Origin: an uncultured Prevotella sp.
GTDB lineage: Bacteria > Bacteroidota > Bacteroidia > Bacteroidales > Bacteroidaceae
Direction of reading: 5' to 3'
DNA: 64,000 nt
Assembly (NCBI GenBank): GCA_900317685.1
Contig: ONHQ01000004.1
Span: 1-64,000, forward strand
Positions 26,376 through 36,520 of this stretch are shown here, piece after piece (the stretch's first letter is position 1; the number at the start of each line of letters is the position of its first letter). The translations under genes were made by a program, and so were the position numbers. Under the pieces are notes generated by a model. It saw only the letters and a program-made list of their open reading frames with translations. It was not told the DNA's origin and made no database searches.

Positions 26376-26720
26376 ATGCCAAGATCAGTAAATCACGTTG
26401 CATCTAAAGCAAAGAGAACAAGAATTCTGAAGCTCACAAAAGGTTACTATGGAGCTCGCAAGAATGTCTGGACAGTAGCTAAGAACACTTGGGAGAAGGG
26501 TCTTACCTACGCTTATCGTGACCGTCGTAACAAGAAGCGCAACTTCCGCGCTCTGTGGATTCAGCGTATCAACGCTGCCGCTCGTCTCTCTGACATGAGC
26601 TACAGCCAGTTGATGGGTGCTCTCCACAAGGCAGGCATCGAGATCAACCGCAAGGTTCTCGCTGACCTCGCTGTCAACAATCCTGAGGCTTTCAAGGCCA
26701 TCGTTGACAAGGTGAAGTAA
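26376..26720 (+). CDS. rplT: 50S ribosomal protein L20
   Basis: 114 residues, [20 protein letters not shown], a basic protein of the large subunit that also represses this operon in some bacteria. The conserved [20 protein letters not shown] block lies at about 50-69. Followed by a terminator at 26757. Confidence 0.97.
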   Translation: MPRSVNHVASKAKRTRILKLTKGYYGARKNVWTVAKNTWEKGLTYAYRDRRNKKRNFRALWIQRINAAARLSDMSYSQLMGALHKAGIEINRKVLADLAVNNPEAFKAIVDKVK

Positions 26721-26756
26721 AGAAAAGCTCTGAGCAATCAGAGTTTTGTAGATAAG

Positions 26757-26802
26757 AAACAGGATAGCGATGCCGAAAGACTCCGCTATCCTGTTTTGCT
26801 TT
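26757..26802 (+). terminator. Terminator of infC-rpmI-rplT
   Basis: AAACAGGATAGCG with its complement at 26784-26796, then TGCTTTTT. Confidence 0.8.
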
Positions 26803-26826
26803 TTGTGATGTTTATATATTTTTGAA

Positions 26827-28824
26827 ATGATTTCAGTAGAGAATCTCAAGGTGGAGTTTGGCACCAGGCCGCTGTTCCACGATGTCAGCTTTGTCATCAA
26901 CGACCGCGACCGTGTGGCCCTCGTGGGTAAGAACGGTGCCGGCAAATCCACCATGCTGAAAATACTCTGTGGCCTGCAAAAGCCGACATCCGGTACAGTG
27001 TCGGTGCCCAACGGCTCTACCGTGGGCTATCTGCCACAGGTGATGAAACTTCAGGATGACACTACCGTGCGCGAGGAAACGCGAAAGGCTTTCGCCGGAC
27101 ATATCCATATCAAGGAGCAGCTCGACAAGATGCAGCAGGAGATGGCCGAGCGCACTGATTATGAGAGTGAAGACTACATGGCCCTGGTTGATAAGTTCAC
27201 CCAGACCCATGAGCGCTATATGATGATGGGAGGAGAGAACTACGAGGCTGAGATGGAGCGCACGCTCACCGGACTGGGCTTTGAACGCAGCGATTTCGAC
27301 CGGCCTACGCGCGAGTTTTCCGGTGGTTGGCGTATGCGCATTGAGCTGGCGAAGATTCTTCTCCAGCATCCCGACGTGCTCCTTCTCGACGAGCCCACCA
27401 ACCACCTCGACATCGAGTCTATTCAGTGGCTCGAGCAGTTCCTGGCTCAGAGCTCCAGTGCCGTGGTCCTCGTCAGCCACGACCGCGCCTTCATCAACAA
27501 CGTCACCAACCGCACGCTGGAGATCACCTGCGGCCATGTCGAAGACTACAAGGTGAAGTACGATCAGTATGTCGTGCTCCGCAAGGAGCGTCGCGAGCAG
27601 CAGTTGCGTGCTTATGAGAACCAGCAGAAGGAGATCGCCGACACCAAGGCGTTTATCGAGCGCTTCCGCTATCAGGCCACCAAGGCTGTGCAGGTGCAGC
27701 AACGCATCCGTCAGCTTGAGAAGATTGTGCCCATCGAGGTCGATGATGTCGACAACAAGGTCATGCACCTCAAGTTCCCGCCGTGTCTGCGCAGTGGCGA
27801 CTATCCTGTCATCTGCGACGACGTGCGCAAGGACTATGGCACTCACACCATCTTCTCCCATGTCAACATGACCATCAAGCGTGGCGAGAAGGTAGCCTTT
27901 GTCGGTAAGAACGGTGAGGGTAAGTCCACGCTCGTTAAGTGCATCATGGGACAGATTCCCTTCACCGGTACGCTGAAGATTGCGCACAACGTCCAGATTG
28001 GCTACTTCGCGCAGAACCAGGCACAGTTGCTCGATGAGAGTCTGACCATCTACGACACCATCGACCGTGTGGCCACGGGTGAGATGCGTCTGAAGATCAA
28101 CGACCTGCTCGGCGCCTTCATGTTTGGTGGTGAGATCTCTGAGAAAAAGGTCGGTGTGCTCTCCGGCGGAGAGCGTTCCCGTCTGGCCATGATCCGTCTG
28201 TTGCTGGAACCGGTCAACCTGCTCATCCTCGATGAGCCGACCAACCATCTCGACATGCCGTCGAAGGATGTGCTCAAGGAGGCCATCAAAGCTTTCGACG
28301 GTACGGCCATCATCGTCAGCCACGACCGTGACTTCCTCGACGGACTCGTGTCCAAGGTCTATGAGTTTGGGGGCGGACAGGTCAAGGAGCATATCGGTGG
28401 TATCTATGACTATCTGCGGGCTCACAATGCCGAGACCATCCACGAGGCTCTCAACGGCAAGGCTGCCGCTGAGGAAAAGACAGCCGCAGCCGCCACTACA
28501 GTTTCTGCCACGCCGCAGGTTCAGTCTCCCGCAAAGGGTGGGGCTGCGCAGTCGGGTGCGTCTCAGCCTGCCACCAAGGAATCGTGGGAGAAGCACAAGG
28601 AGAAGCAGAAGAAGTTGCGCAAGGCCCAGCGTGCCGTGGAAGAGTCTGAGGCAAAGATCGCCAAGATGGAGGCCCGCCTCAAAGAGCTTGATACCCTGCT
28701 CATGGATCCCAAGAATGCGGCCAACATGCAGCTTGTCAACGAGTACTCCACAACGCAGGAGGCTCTCGACAAGGAGAACGACCGCTGGATGGAACTCTCC
28801 GAGAAGGTGGAAGAGTTGGGCTAA
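26827..28824 (+). CDS. ABC-F family ATPase
   Basis: 665 residues with two ABC domains in one chain and no membrane part. Domain 1: GKNGAGKST, FSGGWRMRIELA, LLLDEPTNHLD. Domain 2: GKNGEGKST, LSGGERSRLAMIR, LILDEPTNHLD. Between them is the linker typical of ABC-F, and after residue 535 an Ala-rich stretch and a coiled coil as in Uup. ABC-F proteins act on ribosomes, some in antibiotic protection; nothing here points to a resistance subtype. A very long minus-strand open frame across this gene and the next is a codon-use shadow. Confidence 0.93.
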   Translation: MISVENLKVEFGTRPLFHDVSFVINDRDRVALVGKNGAGKSTMLKILCGLQKPTSGTVSVPNGSTVGYLPQVMKLQDDTTVREETRKAFAGHIHIKEQLDKMQQEMAERTDYESEDYMALVDKFTQTHERYMMMGGENYEAEMERTLTGLGFERSDFDRPTREFSGGWRMRIELAKILLQHPDVLLLDEPTNHLDIESIQWLEQFLAQSSSAVVLVSHDRAFINNVTNRTLEITCGHVEDYKVKYDQYVVLRKERREQQLRAYENQQKEIADTKAFIERFRYQATKAVQVQQRIRQLEKIVPIEVDDVDNKVMHLKFPPCLRSGDYPVICDDVRKDYGTHTIFSHVNMTIKRGEKVAFVGKNGEGKSTLVKCIMGQIPFTGTLKIAHNVQIGYFAQNQAQLLDESLTIYDTIDRVATGEMRLKINDLLGAFMFGGEISEKKVGVLSGGERSRLAMIRLLLEPVNLLILDEPTNHLDMPSKDVLKEAIKAFDGTAIIVSHDRDFLDGLVSKVYEFGGGQVKEHIGGIYDYLRAHNAETIHEALNGKAAAEEKTAAAATTVSATPQVQSPAKGGAAQSGASQPATKESWEKHKEKQKKLRKAQRAVEESEAKIAKMEARLKELDTLLMDPKNAANMQLVNEYSTTQEALDKENDRWMELSEKVEELG

Positions 28825-28842
28825 TAGCCTCTGACCGCTATG

Positions 28843-28880
28843 GTCTCTATAGTCTCTATAGCCTCTATCGTCTCTATAAA
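28843..28880 (+). repeat. 9-bp microrepeat TCTCTATAG
   Basis: Four units (TCTCTATAG, TCTCTATAG, CCTCTATCG, TCTCTATAA) fill most of the 78-base gap between the ABC-F gene and the M13 peptidase gene. Confidence 0.75.
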
Positions 28881-28902
28881 TTTCTAACTTTAAAATAAAA
28901 CA

Positions 28903-30942
28903 ATGATGAACATGAAACAGATTCTCCCGATGCTGATGCTCGTCGCAGCGCCCGTTCAGGGCCTGATGGCGCAGAACCAGTCGGGACTCGACATGACGAA
29001 CTTCGACAAGAGTGTCCGTCCTGCCGATGATTTCTATCGTTATGCCACGGGTGGATGGCAGAAACTCCATCCGCTGCCTGCCGCTTACAGCCGCTATGGC
29101 AGCTTCGACATGTTGCAGGAAAACGTCAACAAGCAGGTCAATAGCATCCTTGCTTCTCTGACTAAGAAGAAGTTCAAGGAGGGCACCACCGAGCGCAAGC
29201 TCAGCGATTTCTATAAGCTCGCCATGGATCAGGACCGCCGCAACAAGGAGGGACTGGCTCCCGTGAAGCCACTGCTCGACGAGATGGAAGCTGCAAAGAC
29301 CCTTGACCAGCTCCACGACCTGCAGCTGAAATATGCCAAGATCGGCTATGGCGTGCCCTTCGGCTCATATTTCGGTGCTGACGACAAGAACGTTACCCGC
29401 AACATCCTCTGCCTCTCACAAGGTGGACTGACACTGGGACAGAAGGACTACTATCTCAACAACGACAAGGCAACGAGCGACATCCGTGATGCTTACAAGA
29501 AGCACCTCGTGCGCATGTTCAAGCTCTACGGTTTCACCGACGCACAGGCCAGTGCCAAGGCCGCTGATGTCTTCCGTGCTGAGACTGAGCTGGCCATTGC
29601 TTCCAAGAGCAATACCGAGCTCCGTGATCCCCAGGCCAACTACAACAAGATGAGCCTGAAGGAGTTTGAGGATAACTATCCCAACATTCCGCTCTGCCAG
29701 ATGGCTGAGGCTGAGGGCGTGAAGCTCGACTACATCCAGGAGATGAATGTCGGACAGCCCGCCTTCTTCACAGCGCTCAACAGCCTCATGGCTCTGCAAA
29801 CTGCCGACGAGCTTCGTGCCCTCATGGAGTGGGATGTCATCCAGAGCTCTGCCTCTTACCTCACCGACGAGATCCGTCAGGCCAACTTCGACTTCTTCGG
29901 CAAGACCATGAGTGGCCGCAAGGAGGAATATCCGCTTTGGAAGCGTGCTACCAACCAGGTCGAGAGCGCGATGGGCGAGGCTCTCGGTAAGATGTACTGC
30001 GAGCGCTATTTCCCTGCTTCCAGCAAGAAGATGATGGAGGAACTGGTGCATAATCTGCAGATCAGTCTCGGCGAGCGCATCGATGCCCAAACATGGATGA
30101 GCGACTCCACAAAGAAGAATGCTCACGAGAAACTCGACAAGTTCTACGTCAAGATCGGCTATCCCAACAAGTGGACCGACTATTCCAAGCTCACCATCGA
30201 TCCTTCGAAGAGCTACTACGACAACGTGCTTGCTACACGCGAGTTTGCTGTTGACAAGATGATCGCCGACAAAGCCGGTAAGCCTGTCGACCGCGACGAG
30301 TGGTTCATGACACCCCAGACGGTCAACGCTTACTACAACCCGACGACCAACGAGATCTGCTTCCCCGCAGGCATCCTGCAGCGTCCGTTCTTCGATCCGA
30401 AGGCTGATGCCGCCTTCAACTATGGTGCCATCGGTGTGGTTATCGGCCACGAGATGACTCACGGCTTTGACGATCAGGGCCGCCAGTACGACGCCAGCGG
30501 TAACCTCCACGACTGGTGGACGGCTGCCGATGCCAAAGGTTTTGAGAAGCGCGCTAAGCTCTACTCCGATTTCTTCGACAGCATAGAGGTGCTGCCCGGA
30601 CTGCACGCCAACGGTAAGTTCACCCTCGGTGAGAACCTTGCTGACCACGGAGGCCTGCAGGTGGCCTTCAATGCTTTCAAGCATGCTACAGCCAAGAAAC
30701 CTCTGAAGACCATCGACGGCCTCACTCCTGACCAGCGCTTCTTCATCGCCTACGCCGGTGTCTGGGGTCAGAACATCACTGACCAGGAGATCCGCAACCG
30801 TGTCAAGCGCGATCCGCACTCACTCGGTGAGTGGCGTGTCAACGGTGCCCTGCCGCACATCGACGCTTGGTACAAGGCCTTCAATGTGAAGAAGGGCGAC
30901 AAGATGTATCTTCCGGAAAATCAGCGCTTAGAGCTCTGGTAA
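28903..30942 (+). CDS. M13 family metallopeptidase (PepO-like)
   Basis: 679 residues. Zinc endopeptidase of the neprilysin family. A signal peptide is visible (MKQILPMLMLVAAPVQGLMA), so the enzyme works outside the cytoplasm. The zinc motif HEMTH sits in IGHEMTHGFDDQGRQYD, the third ligand in GENLADHGGLQ, and the substrate-binding NAYYNP segment lies before it. Starts at 28903 or at the in-frame ATG 6 bases later. Confidence 0.95.
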   Translation: MMNMKQILPMLMLVAAPVQGLMAQNQSGLDMTNFDKSVRPADDFYRYATGGWQKLHPLPAAYSRYGSFDMLQENVNKQVNSILASLTKKKFKEGTTERKLSDFYKLAMDQDRRNKEGLAPVKPLLDEMEAAKTLDQLHDLQLKYAKIGYGVPFGSYFGADDKNVTRNILCLSQGGLTLGQKDYYLNNDKATSDIRDAYKKHLVRMFKLYGFTDAQASAKAADVFRAETELAIASKSNTELRDPQANYNKMSLKEFEDNYPNIPLCQMAEAEGVKLDYIQEMNVGQPAFFTALNSLMALQTADELRALMEWDVIQSSASYLTDEIRQANFDFFGKTMSGRKEEYPLWKRATNQVESAMGEALGKMYCERYFPASSKKMMEELVHNLQISLGERIDAQTWMSDSTKKNAHEKLDKFYVKIGYPNKWTDYSKLTIDPSKSYYDNVLATREFAVDKMIADKAGKPVDRDEWFMTPQTVNAYYNPTTNEICFPAGILQRPFFDPKADAAFNYGAIGVVIGHEMTHGFDDQGRQYDASGNLHDWWTAADAKGFEKRAKLYSDFFDSIEVLPGLHANGKFTLGENLADHGGLQVAFNAFKHATAKKPLKTIDGLTPDQRFFIAYAGVWGQNITDQEIRNRVKRDPHSLGEWRVNGALPHIDAWYKAFNVKKGDKMYLPENQRLELW

Positions 30943-30955
30943 ACCGATATAACGA

Positions 30956-30990
30956 ATAAGGGTGACCAACACTGGCCACCCTTATTTGTC
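30956..30990 (+). terminator. Terminator after the M13 peptidase gene
   Basis: ATAAGGGTG with complement CACCCTTAT (30977-30985), followed by TTGTCTTT. Confidence 0.7.
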
Positions 30991-31052
30991 TTTCCACTTG
31001 TGCTTGCTTGCTTTTTTCGATTGTTATTGTCTCTTTTCTCCATTTTTTTTGC

Positions 31053-31060
31053 TATCTTTG
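31053..31060 (+). promoter_or_regulatory. -7 box of metA
   Basis: TATCTTTG, 35 bases before the metA start. The leader is too short for a SAM riboswitch. Confidence 0.55.
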
Positions 31061-31095
31061 CGCTGGATTCTATAGTGTTTTAAAGATAAGAGACA

Positions 31096-32013
31096 ATGCC
31101 ATTAAGATTACCCGATAAGTTACCGGCCATTGATATTTTGAAGCATGAGAATATCTTCGTCATGGACGAAAGCCGCGCCCATACGCAGATGATTCGTCCG
31201 TTGAAGATCGTGATTCTCAATCTCATGCCACTGAAGGTCACTACTGAGACCGATTTGATCAGACTGCTGAGCAACACGCCGTTGCAGATTGAGATCAACT
31301 TCATGAAGTTGCGCAGCCACACACCTAAGAACACGCCCATCGAGCATATGAAGATGTTCTACAAGGACTTCTCTGTCCTCAGCGAGCAGAAATGGGACGG
31401 CATGATCGTCACCGGTGCGCCCATCGAGCAGATGGCTTTCGAGGATGTGGAATACTGGCAGGAAATCACGGGTATCTTTGACTGGGCACGCACCCATGTC
31501 ACCTCCACGCTCTATATCTGTTGGGCCGCCCAGGCTGCCCTGTACCATTTCTATCAGGTGCCCAAGCATCCGCTGGAGAAGAAGCGCTTCGGCATCTTCC
31601 CACAGACACCGCTGGATCCCTTGCTGCCAATCTTCCGTGGCTTCGACGACGTGTTTATGATGCCGCACAGCCGCCATACCGAGGTGTGGCGCAGCGATAT
31701 CGACAAGGTCGACGCGCTGCGCGTCATCGCCGAGGGACCGGAGAGCGGTGTGAGCATGGTCATGGCCCGCGAGGGTAGGGAGTTCTTTATCACCGGGCAC
31801 CTGGAGTATGCCCCTGACACGCTCGACAAGGAATACAAGCGTGACGCGGGAAAGCGGGACGACGTGGAACTGCCGAAGAACTATTACCGCGACAACGATC
31901 CCACAAAGGGACCCTTGGTCACCTGGCGCTCGCACGCCAACCTGCTGTTCAACAACTGGATCAACTATTACGTCTACCAGGAGACACCCTATAACATCAA
32001 CGAGATTAAGTAA
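31096..32013 (+). CDS. metA: Homoserine O-acyltransferase MetA
   Basis: 305 residues. Acylates homoserine in methionine synthesis; MetA enzymes use acetyl- or succinyl-CoA and the donor cannot be decided safely by eye. The catalytic Cys lies in LYICWAAQAALYHF (about residue 142), and the His and Glu in TGHLEYAPDTL (about 235-237). Its stop codon overlaps the next start by one base (TAATG), so U32 peptidase is coupled to it. Confidence 0.95.
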   Translation: MPLRLPDKLPAIDILKHENIFVMDESRAHTQMIRPLKIVILNLMPLKVTTETDLIRLLSNTPLQIEINFMKLRSHTPKNTPIEHMKMFYKDFSVLSEQKWDGMIVTGAPIEQMAFEDVEYWQEITGIFDWARTHVTSTLYICWAAQAALYHFYQVPKHPLEKKRFGIFPQTPLDPLLPIFRGFDDVFMMPHSRHTEVWRSDIDKVDALRVIAEGPESGVSMVMAREGREFFITGHLEYAPDTLDKEYKRDAGKRDDVELPKNYYRDNDPTKGPLVTWRSHANLLFNNWINYYVYQETPYNINEIK

Positions 32014-33986
32014 TGCTGATGAAAGAGCAACGCACACTCGAACTTCTTGCTCCCGCACGCGATCTGGCCTGCGCTATGGCCGCCGTGGATCATGGTGCCG
32101 ATGCCATCTATATCGGTGCATCTGATTTTGGCGCCCGTGTGGCGGCGGGCAACAGTGTCGACGATATCCGCCAACTCTGTGACTACGCCCACCGTTATGG
32201 TGTCCGCGTGTATGTCACGGTCAACACGCTCATCTATGAGGATGAGATCGACAAGGCCTACCAGCTCATGAAGCAACTTGCAGAGGCTAAGGTCGACGCA
32301 CTCCTGGTTCAGGACATGGCGGCTATTGAGCTGATGGCACGTGTGCGCAAGGAACTGGGCTATGCCCCGGCTCTTCATGCTTCCACACAGTGCGACACCC
32401 GCTCGGCCGGGAAGGTACGGTGGCTGCAACAGCAAGGCTTCAGCCGTGCCGTGCTGGCACGCGAGTTGTCACTGGATGAGATCAAGGCCATCCATCAGGC
32501 AGTACCCACTGTAGAGTTGGAAGGCTTTGTCCATGGTGCGCTCTGTGTGAGCTATTCCGGAGTCTGCTACGCCTCGCAGCACTGCTTCGGACGGTCGGCC
32601 AACCGGGGTGCTTGCGCTCAGTTCTGCCGGATGAAGTTTGATTTGCTCGACGCTGACGGGTGCATGATAGAGCACGACCGCCACTTGCTGTCGTTGAAGG
32701 ATATGAACCGCCTCGACCATTTGGAGGAGCTGGCTGATGCCGGCATCTGCTCGTTCAAGATAGAGGGACGGCTGAAAACGGCTGACTATGTCAAGAATGT
32801 GGTCAGCGCCTATAGTCGGAAACTCGATGACCTCGTGCGCCGTCGGCCCGACGATTATCGCAGAGCTTCCCTTGGAAAGGTGAGCTACGGGTTTACGCCC
32901 GACTTGAAGAAGACGTTCAACCGCGGCTTCACCACTTATTTCCTCCATGGACGTCAGCCCGATATAGCCTCGTTTGACACCCCGAAGGCGCTGGGCGAGA
33001 TGGTCGGACACGTCAAGGAGATGCGTCGCGACTCGTTCACGGTGGCGGGGATTGCCGCTTTCGCCAATGGCGACGGACTGTGCTTTCTTAACGATGAGCA
33101 CGAACTAGAAGGCTTCCGGGTCAATAGGGTAGAGGGCGGACGCCTCTTCCCCTTCAAGATGCCGGCGCATCTGAGAAAGGGCATGACACTCTATCGCAAC
33201 CAGGACGTGGCCTTTGAGAAGCTCTTGAATGGCAAGACTGCTGACCGGCGCATCCCGGTCTCCATGGCTTATGGCTTGACACAGGACGGCTTCCGTGTGA
33301 GAATAAGCGTCGTAGGAGAGGGCGCTGAGGCTAAAGACTTGCAGGCAGAAGCGTCTGCGACCTTTGATCATCAGACTGCCAAACGTCCACAGACCGACAA
33401 TATCCGGCAGCAACTCGCCAAACTCGGTACAACGGCCTTCCATTGTGATCCTGCCGACATCACCATCGAGCAGGGAGCCGACGAGCTTTTCATCCCTTCC
33501 AGTCTGCTGTCTGAGTTGAGACGGGAGGCAGCTGAAGCCTTGCAGAAAAAGATTGTTGAGGCGACTGAGCAAAATCAGATGCTGCCCACGAAGAATGCTG
33601 ACGGGCAGCAACAGACCGAAACGAATGCAGGAGAAGGAGATCGTAAGGAAACAGAGCAGACTGAGCACAGCGTCAACTTTGAGCAGCCGCAGGATCTCTA
33701 CGACACCTACTCCTATTTATATAATGTCGCCAACCATCTCTCCCGGCAGTTCTATGAGCGACAGGGCATCAAGGTGGAGGCTCCGGCCTTTGAGGTGAAG
33801 GAGCCTGACAAGGCACTGGTGATGCAGTGCCGTCATTGTCTGCGCTATGCGCTCGGCCACTGTGTCAAGCGTGGTGGGACAGCTCCACGCTGGCGTGAGC
33901 CGCTGACGCTGCGCCTCGGTGACGGTCGTCGATTCCGGTTGGAGTTTAGATGTGACTTGTGTCAAATGAATATCTACGCGGAATGA
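32013..33986 (+). CDS. U32 family peptidase
   Basis: 657 residues. The N-terminal half is the U32 fold (LLAPARDLACAMAAVDHGAD, then ALHASTQCDTRSAGKVRWLQ, and CVSYSGVCYASQHCFGRSAN with its cysteine group). U32 proteins include collagenase-like proteins and the RNA hydroxylases RlhA and TrhP; this one has the extra C-terminal domain and a second Cys cluster (MQCRHCLRYALGHC) that would suit an iron-sulfur site. An Asn/Gln/Glu-rich linker lies at about 515-560. It overlaps both metA (1 base) and the next gene (ATGA). Confidence 0.9.
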   Translation: MLMKEQRTLELLAPARDLACAMAAVDHGADAIYIGASDFGARVAAGNSVDDIRQLCDYAHRYGVRVYVTVNTLIYEDEIDKAYQLMKQLAEAKVDALLVQDMAAIELMARVRKELGYAPALHASTQCDTRSAGKVRWLQQQGFSRAVLARELSLDEIKAIHQAVPTVELEGFVHGALCVSYSGVCYASQHCFGRSANRGACAQFCRMKFDLLDADGCMIEHDRHLLSLKDMNRLDHLEELADAGICSFKIEGRLKTADYVKNVVSAYSRKLDDLVRRRPDDYRRASLGKVSYGFTPDLKKTFNRGFTTYFLHGRQPDIASFDTPKALGEMVGHVKEMRRDSFTVAGIAAFANGDGLCFLNDEHELEGFRVNRVEGGRLFPFKMPAHLRKGMTLYRNQDVAFEKLLNGKTADRRIPVSMAYGLTQDGFRVRISVVGEGAEAKDLQAEASATFDHQTAKRPQTDNIRQQLAKLGTTAFHCDPADITIEQGADELFIPSSLLSELRREAAEALQKKIVEATEQNQMLPTKNADGQQQTETNAGEGDRKETEQTEHSVNFEQPQDLYDTYSYLYNVANHLSRQFYERQGIKVEAPAFEVKEPDKALVMQCRHCLRYALGHCVKRGGTAPRWREPLTLRLGDGRRFRLEFRCDLCQMNIYAE

Positions 33987-34972
33987 GAATCATTCGTCTG
34001 TTGCTGATCATGCTTGCGGTGGCCTTCTCGCTTACGGGTTGCTATCAGCCCCACCACCGCAACCATGCTGCTTTCAAGTTCAGTGAGCGGCAGATCGACT
34101 CTTTGTCGTTCTTCTCGACACACCACTACACCAACAACTACAACTTCGTGGTGAAGGCCGACTCGCTTTCGCTGATCAGTCAGATGCCTGAAGAGTATAT
34201 CGGCGGGCTGCCTACTGACTCTTTCCTTGTACGCAAAGGTGATCACCTTGTGGTGGCCGACATACGCATGGTGCCGTCTGACAAGACCGACTCGGTGTGG
34301 GTGGAACTGGCCAACGACAGTTCGGTCTTTGGTTGGGCACGCGAGACTTATCTGCTTCCCCGGGTGATGCCTGACGACCCGATCTCGCAGTTCATCTCAG
34401 AGTTCAGCAACGACCATGTGATCATCTTCCTTTGTGTCATCGCTGTCTTTGCGGCGGGCTATGCCTTCTGGAACATCAAGCGCCACAAGGCACATATCGT
34501 TCATTTCCACGACATCGACTCGTTCTATCCTACCTTGCTGTGTCTGACGGTGGCCTTCTCGGCTACGCTCTATGCGAGCCTGCAGATGTATGCACCGCAG
34601 ATGTGGCAGCATTTCTACTATCATCCCACGCTCAACCCCTTTTCGGTGCCTGCGCCGTTGATGATTTTCCTTTGTTCCGTGTGGGCGATGCCGGTGATTG
34701 TGCTGGCCTGCGTCGATGATGTCCGTCGGCAATTGAGCTGGGGAGAGGGTGTGCTCTACTTAGGTGGACTGGCTGCCGTGTGCGCCATTGACTACATCGT
34801 CTTCAGCATCACCACGCTCCACTATGTCGGTTATCTTCTGCTCGTGGCGTATGTGATCTTTGCTGTCGACCGGTATCTCCACGTGCCCCATGCCCGGTAT
34901 GTCTGTGGCAATTGTGGCGCAAGGCTTGACCATAAGGGTAAATGCCCTCACTGCGGAGCAATTAACGAATGA
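33983..34972 (+). CDS. Zinc-ribbon membrane lipoprotein
   Basis: 329 residues from the ATG at 33983, overlapping the U32 stop (ATGA). A signal sequence ends in the lipobox FSLTGC. Residues about 50-125 resemble a bacterial SH3-like domain (VRKGDHLVVADIRMV.., VFGWARETYLL). Then come about five membrane helices and a C-terminal zinc ribbon (CGNCGARLDHKGKCPHCGA). A lipid anchor plus a zinc ribbon is unusual, and the first segment could instead be a plain membrane helix. Function unknown. Confidence 0.75.
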   Translation: MRIIRLLLIMLAVAFSLTGCYQPHHRNHAAFKFSERQIDSLSFFSTHHYTNNYNFVVKADSLSLISQMPEEYIGGLPTDSFLVRKGDHLVVADIRMVPSDKTDSVWVELANDSSVFGWARETYLLPRVMPDDPISQFISEFSNDHVIIFLCVIAVFAAGYAFWNIKRHKAHIVHFHDIDSFYPTLLCLTVAFSATLYASLQMYAPQMWQHFYYHPTLNPFSVPAPLMIFLCSVWAMPVIVLACVDDVRRQLSWGEGVLYLGGLAAVCAIDYIVFSITTLHYVGYLLLVAYVIFAVDRYLHVPHARYVCGNCGARLDHKGKCPHCGAINE

Positions 34973-35020
34973 TGAATGGTGAGAGATGGATTGTGAAGGA
35001 TGGATTGTGAAGGATGAATG
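34973..35020 (+). repeat. Short direct repeats GATGGATTGTGAAG
   Basis: Two adjoining copies of GGATGGATTGTGAA-type sequence within GAATG/GGATG-rich DNA in the 75-base gap before nth. Confidence 0.5.
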
Positions 35021-35047
35021 TAGTATTAATTTTAATAATATAAGAAT

Positions 35048-35698
35048 ATGACTCGACAAGAGCGTTATCATTATATACTTGATTATTTCCGGAAGCACGA
35101 GCCACATGTGACAACCGAGTTGCAATTTGGCTCAGCCTTTCAGCTTTTGGTAGCCACCTTGCTTTCGGCACAGTGCACCGACAAGCGCATCAATGCTGTG
35201 ACGCCGGCACTGTTCGCCAAGTATCCTACGGCGGAGGCCATGGCTCGGGCAGAGGTGGAGGATGTACTGGAGTTTGTCAGCAGTGTGAGCTACCCCAATG
35301 CCAAGGCACGTCACCTCGTGGCGATGGCCCGGCAGCTTGTTGCTGACTATGGCGGTGAGGTGCCCTCTGATCCTCAGGAACTCGTGAAGTTGCAGGGAGT
35401 AGGGCGCAAGACGGCCAATGTGCTGCAGGCTGTGTGGTTTGGCAAGCCGGTGATGGCTGTCGACACGCATGTCTATCGTGTGGCGCATCGTCTGGGCTTG
35501 GTGCCGGCAACAGCCAACACACCGCTGAAAGTAGAGCAATATCTGGAGAAGTGTATTCCGCAGGAAGACATACCGTCGGCCCATCATTGGCTGCTGCTTC
35601 ATGGACGGTATATCTGTCAGAGTGCGAAACCGAAGTGCGAGAAATGTCCCTTCGACACGATATGCCCGAAGCTGTTGAAGGGTAGTAAACTGGAGTAG
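35048..35698 (+). CDS. nth: Endonuclease III
   Basis: 216 residues. DNA glycosylase and AP lyase for oxidised pyrimidines. Helix-hairpin-helix LQGVGRKTANVLQAVW with the catalytic Lys in the HhH (K of GRKTA), the Asp in VDTHVYRVAHRLG, and the 4Fe-4S cluster ligands C-x6-C-x2-C-x5-C starting at ICQSAKPKCEKCPFDTIC. Full length. Confidence 0.97.
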   Translation: MTRQERYHYILDYFRKHEPHVTTELQFGSAFQLLVATLLSAQCTDKRINAVTPALFAKYPTAEAMARAEVEDVLEFVSSVSYPNAKARHLVAMARQLVADYGGEVPSDPQELVKLQGVGRKTANVLQAVWFGKPVMAVDTHVYRVAHRLGLVPATANTPLKVEQYLEKCIPQEDIPSAHHWLLLHGRYICQSAKPKCEKCPFDTICPKLLKGSKLE

Positions 35699-35747
35699 TC
35701 CTCACCAAAGCGGTAAGGGCAAAAAGAAAAAATAGAGGAAAGAACAA

Positions 35748-36458
35748 ATGAATACCCAACTGATATTCAAATTTTTGAAGGATGTGGCCGCCAATAACAA
35801 CCGGCCATGGTTCGCTGAGCATAAAGAACAATATTTAGCGGCAAAGGCTGAATTCGAGAGAGGCGTGGAGCAGGCTATCAACGCCTTGGGAGCAATGGAC
35901 GAAAGTGTGGCTCATCTGACCGTGAAAGACTGTGTTTATCGCTTCTATCGCGACACGCGCTTCTCGCCCGATAAGTCGCCTTATAAACGGCACTTTGGCG
36001 CTTACATCTCTGCACATGGCCGAAAGGGACTGCATGCAGGTTATTACATCCATCTGCAGCCGGGGCATAGTCTGATCGCTGTCGGCGCTTTCTGGTTGCC
36101 GACAAATATTCTCACTTCTGTGAGAAATGAGATCATGGGAAACATAGATGAGTGGCGACACTGTGTGGAGAGCGGTGAGTTCATTCATCTCTTTGGCTAT
36201 CCCAACGCTTCGGAATGGAGTGATGACGCTCCCGCACCAAAGGGCTTTGGCATCAGTTGCCTGAAGAAGGCTCCGAAAGACTTCCCCAAGGACTACGAGT
36301 TTCTCTCTTATTTGAAGATGAAAGACTATTGTGCCTGGCATTGTGTGCCCGATGATTTCTATCGAGGCGAACATTGGACGGAGGAACTGGTGAAGATTGC
36401 CAAGGTTGCCAAGCCGATGATGGACTTTACCAACAACGTCATCGACGATTATGAGTAG
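35748..36458 (+). CDS. DUF2461 family protein
   Basis: 236 residues of the DUF2461 (TIGR02453) family: FLKDVAANNNRPWFAEHKEQ at the start, then RFYRDTRFSPDKSPYKRHFG and GYYIHLQPG. Widely conserved, no known reaction. Followed by the 22-bp repeat array and a terminator. Confidence 0.9.
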   Translation: MNTQLIFKFLKDVAANNNRPWFAEHKEQYLAAKAEFERGVEQAINALGAMDESVAHLTVKDCVYRFYRDTRFSPDKSPYKRHFGAYISAHGRKGLHAGYYIHLQPGHSLIAVGAFWLPTNILTSVRNEIMGNIDEWRHCVESGEFIHLFGYPNASEWSDDAPAPKGFGISCLKKAPKDFPKDYEFLSYLKMKDYCAWHCVPDDFYRGEHWTEELVKIAKVAKPMMDFTNNVIDDYE

Positions 36459-36520
36459 CGGATGCTGTCGTCTTGAGTCGGAATGCCTTTACCCGGCTGT
36501 TTGGTAAAAACGAAAAACGA

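Noticed and set aside
26833..29316. 827-aa minus-strand ORF
   Set aside because: Antisense to the ABC-F and M13 peptidase genes, no domain, typical shadow of biased codon use.
31061..31095. SAM riboswitch before metA
   Set aside because: The leader after the promoter box is only about 30 bases, too short for any SAM riboswitch.
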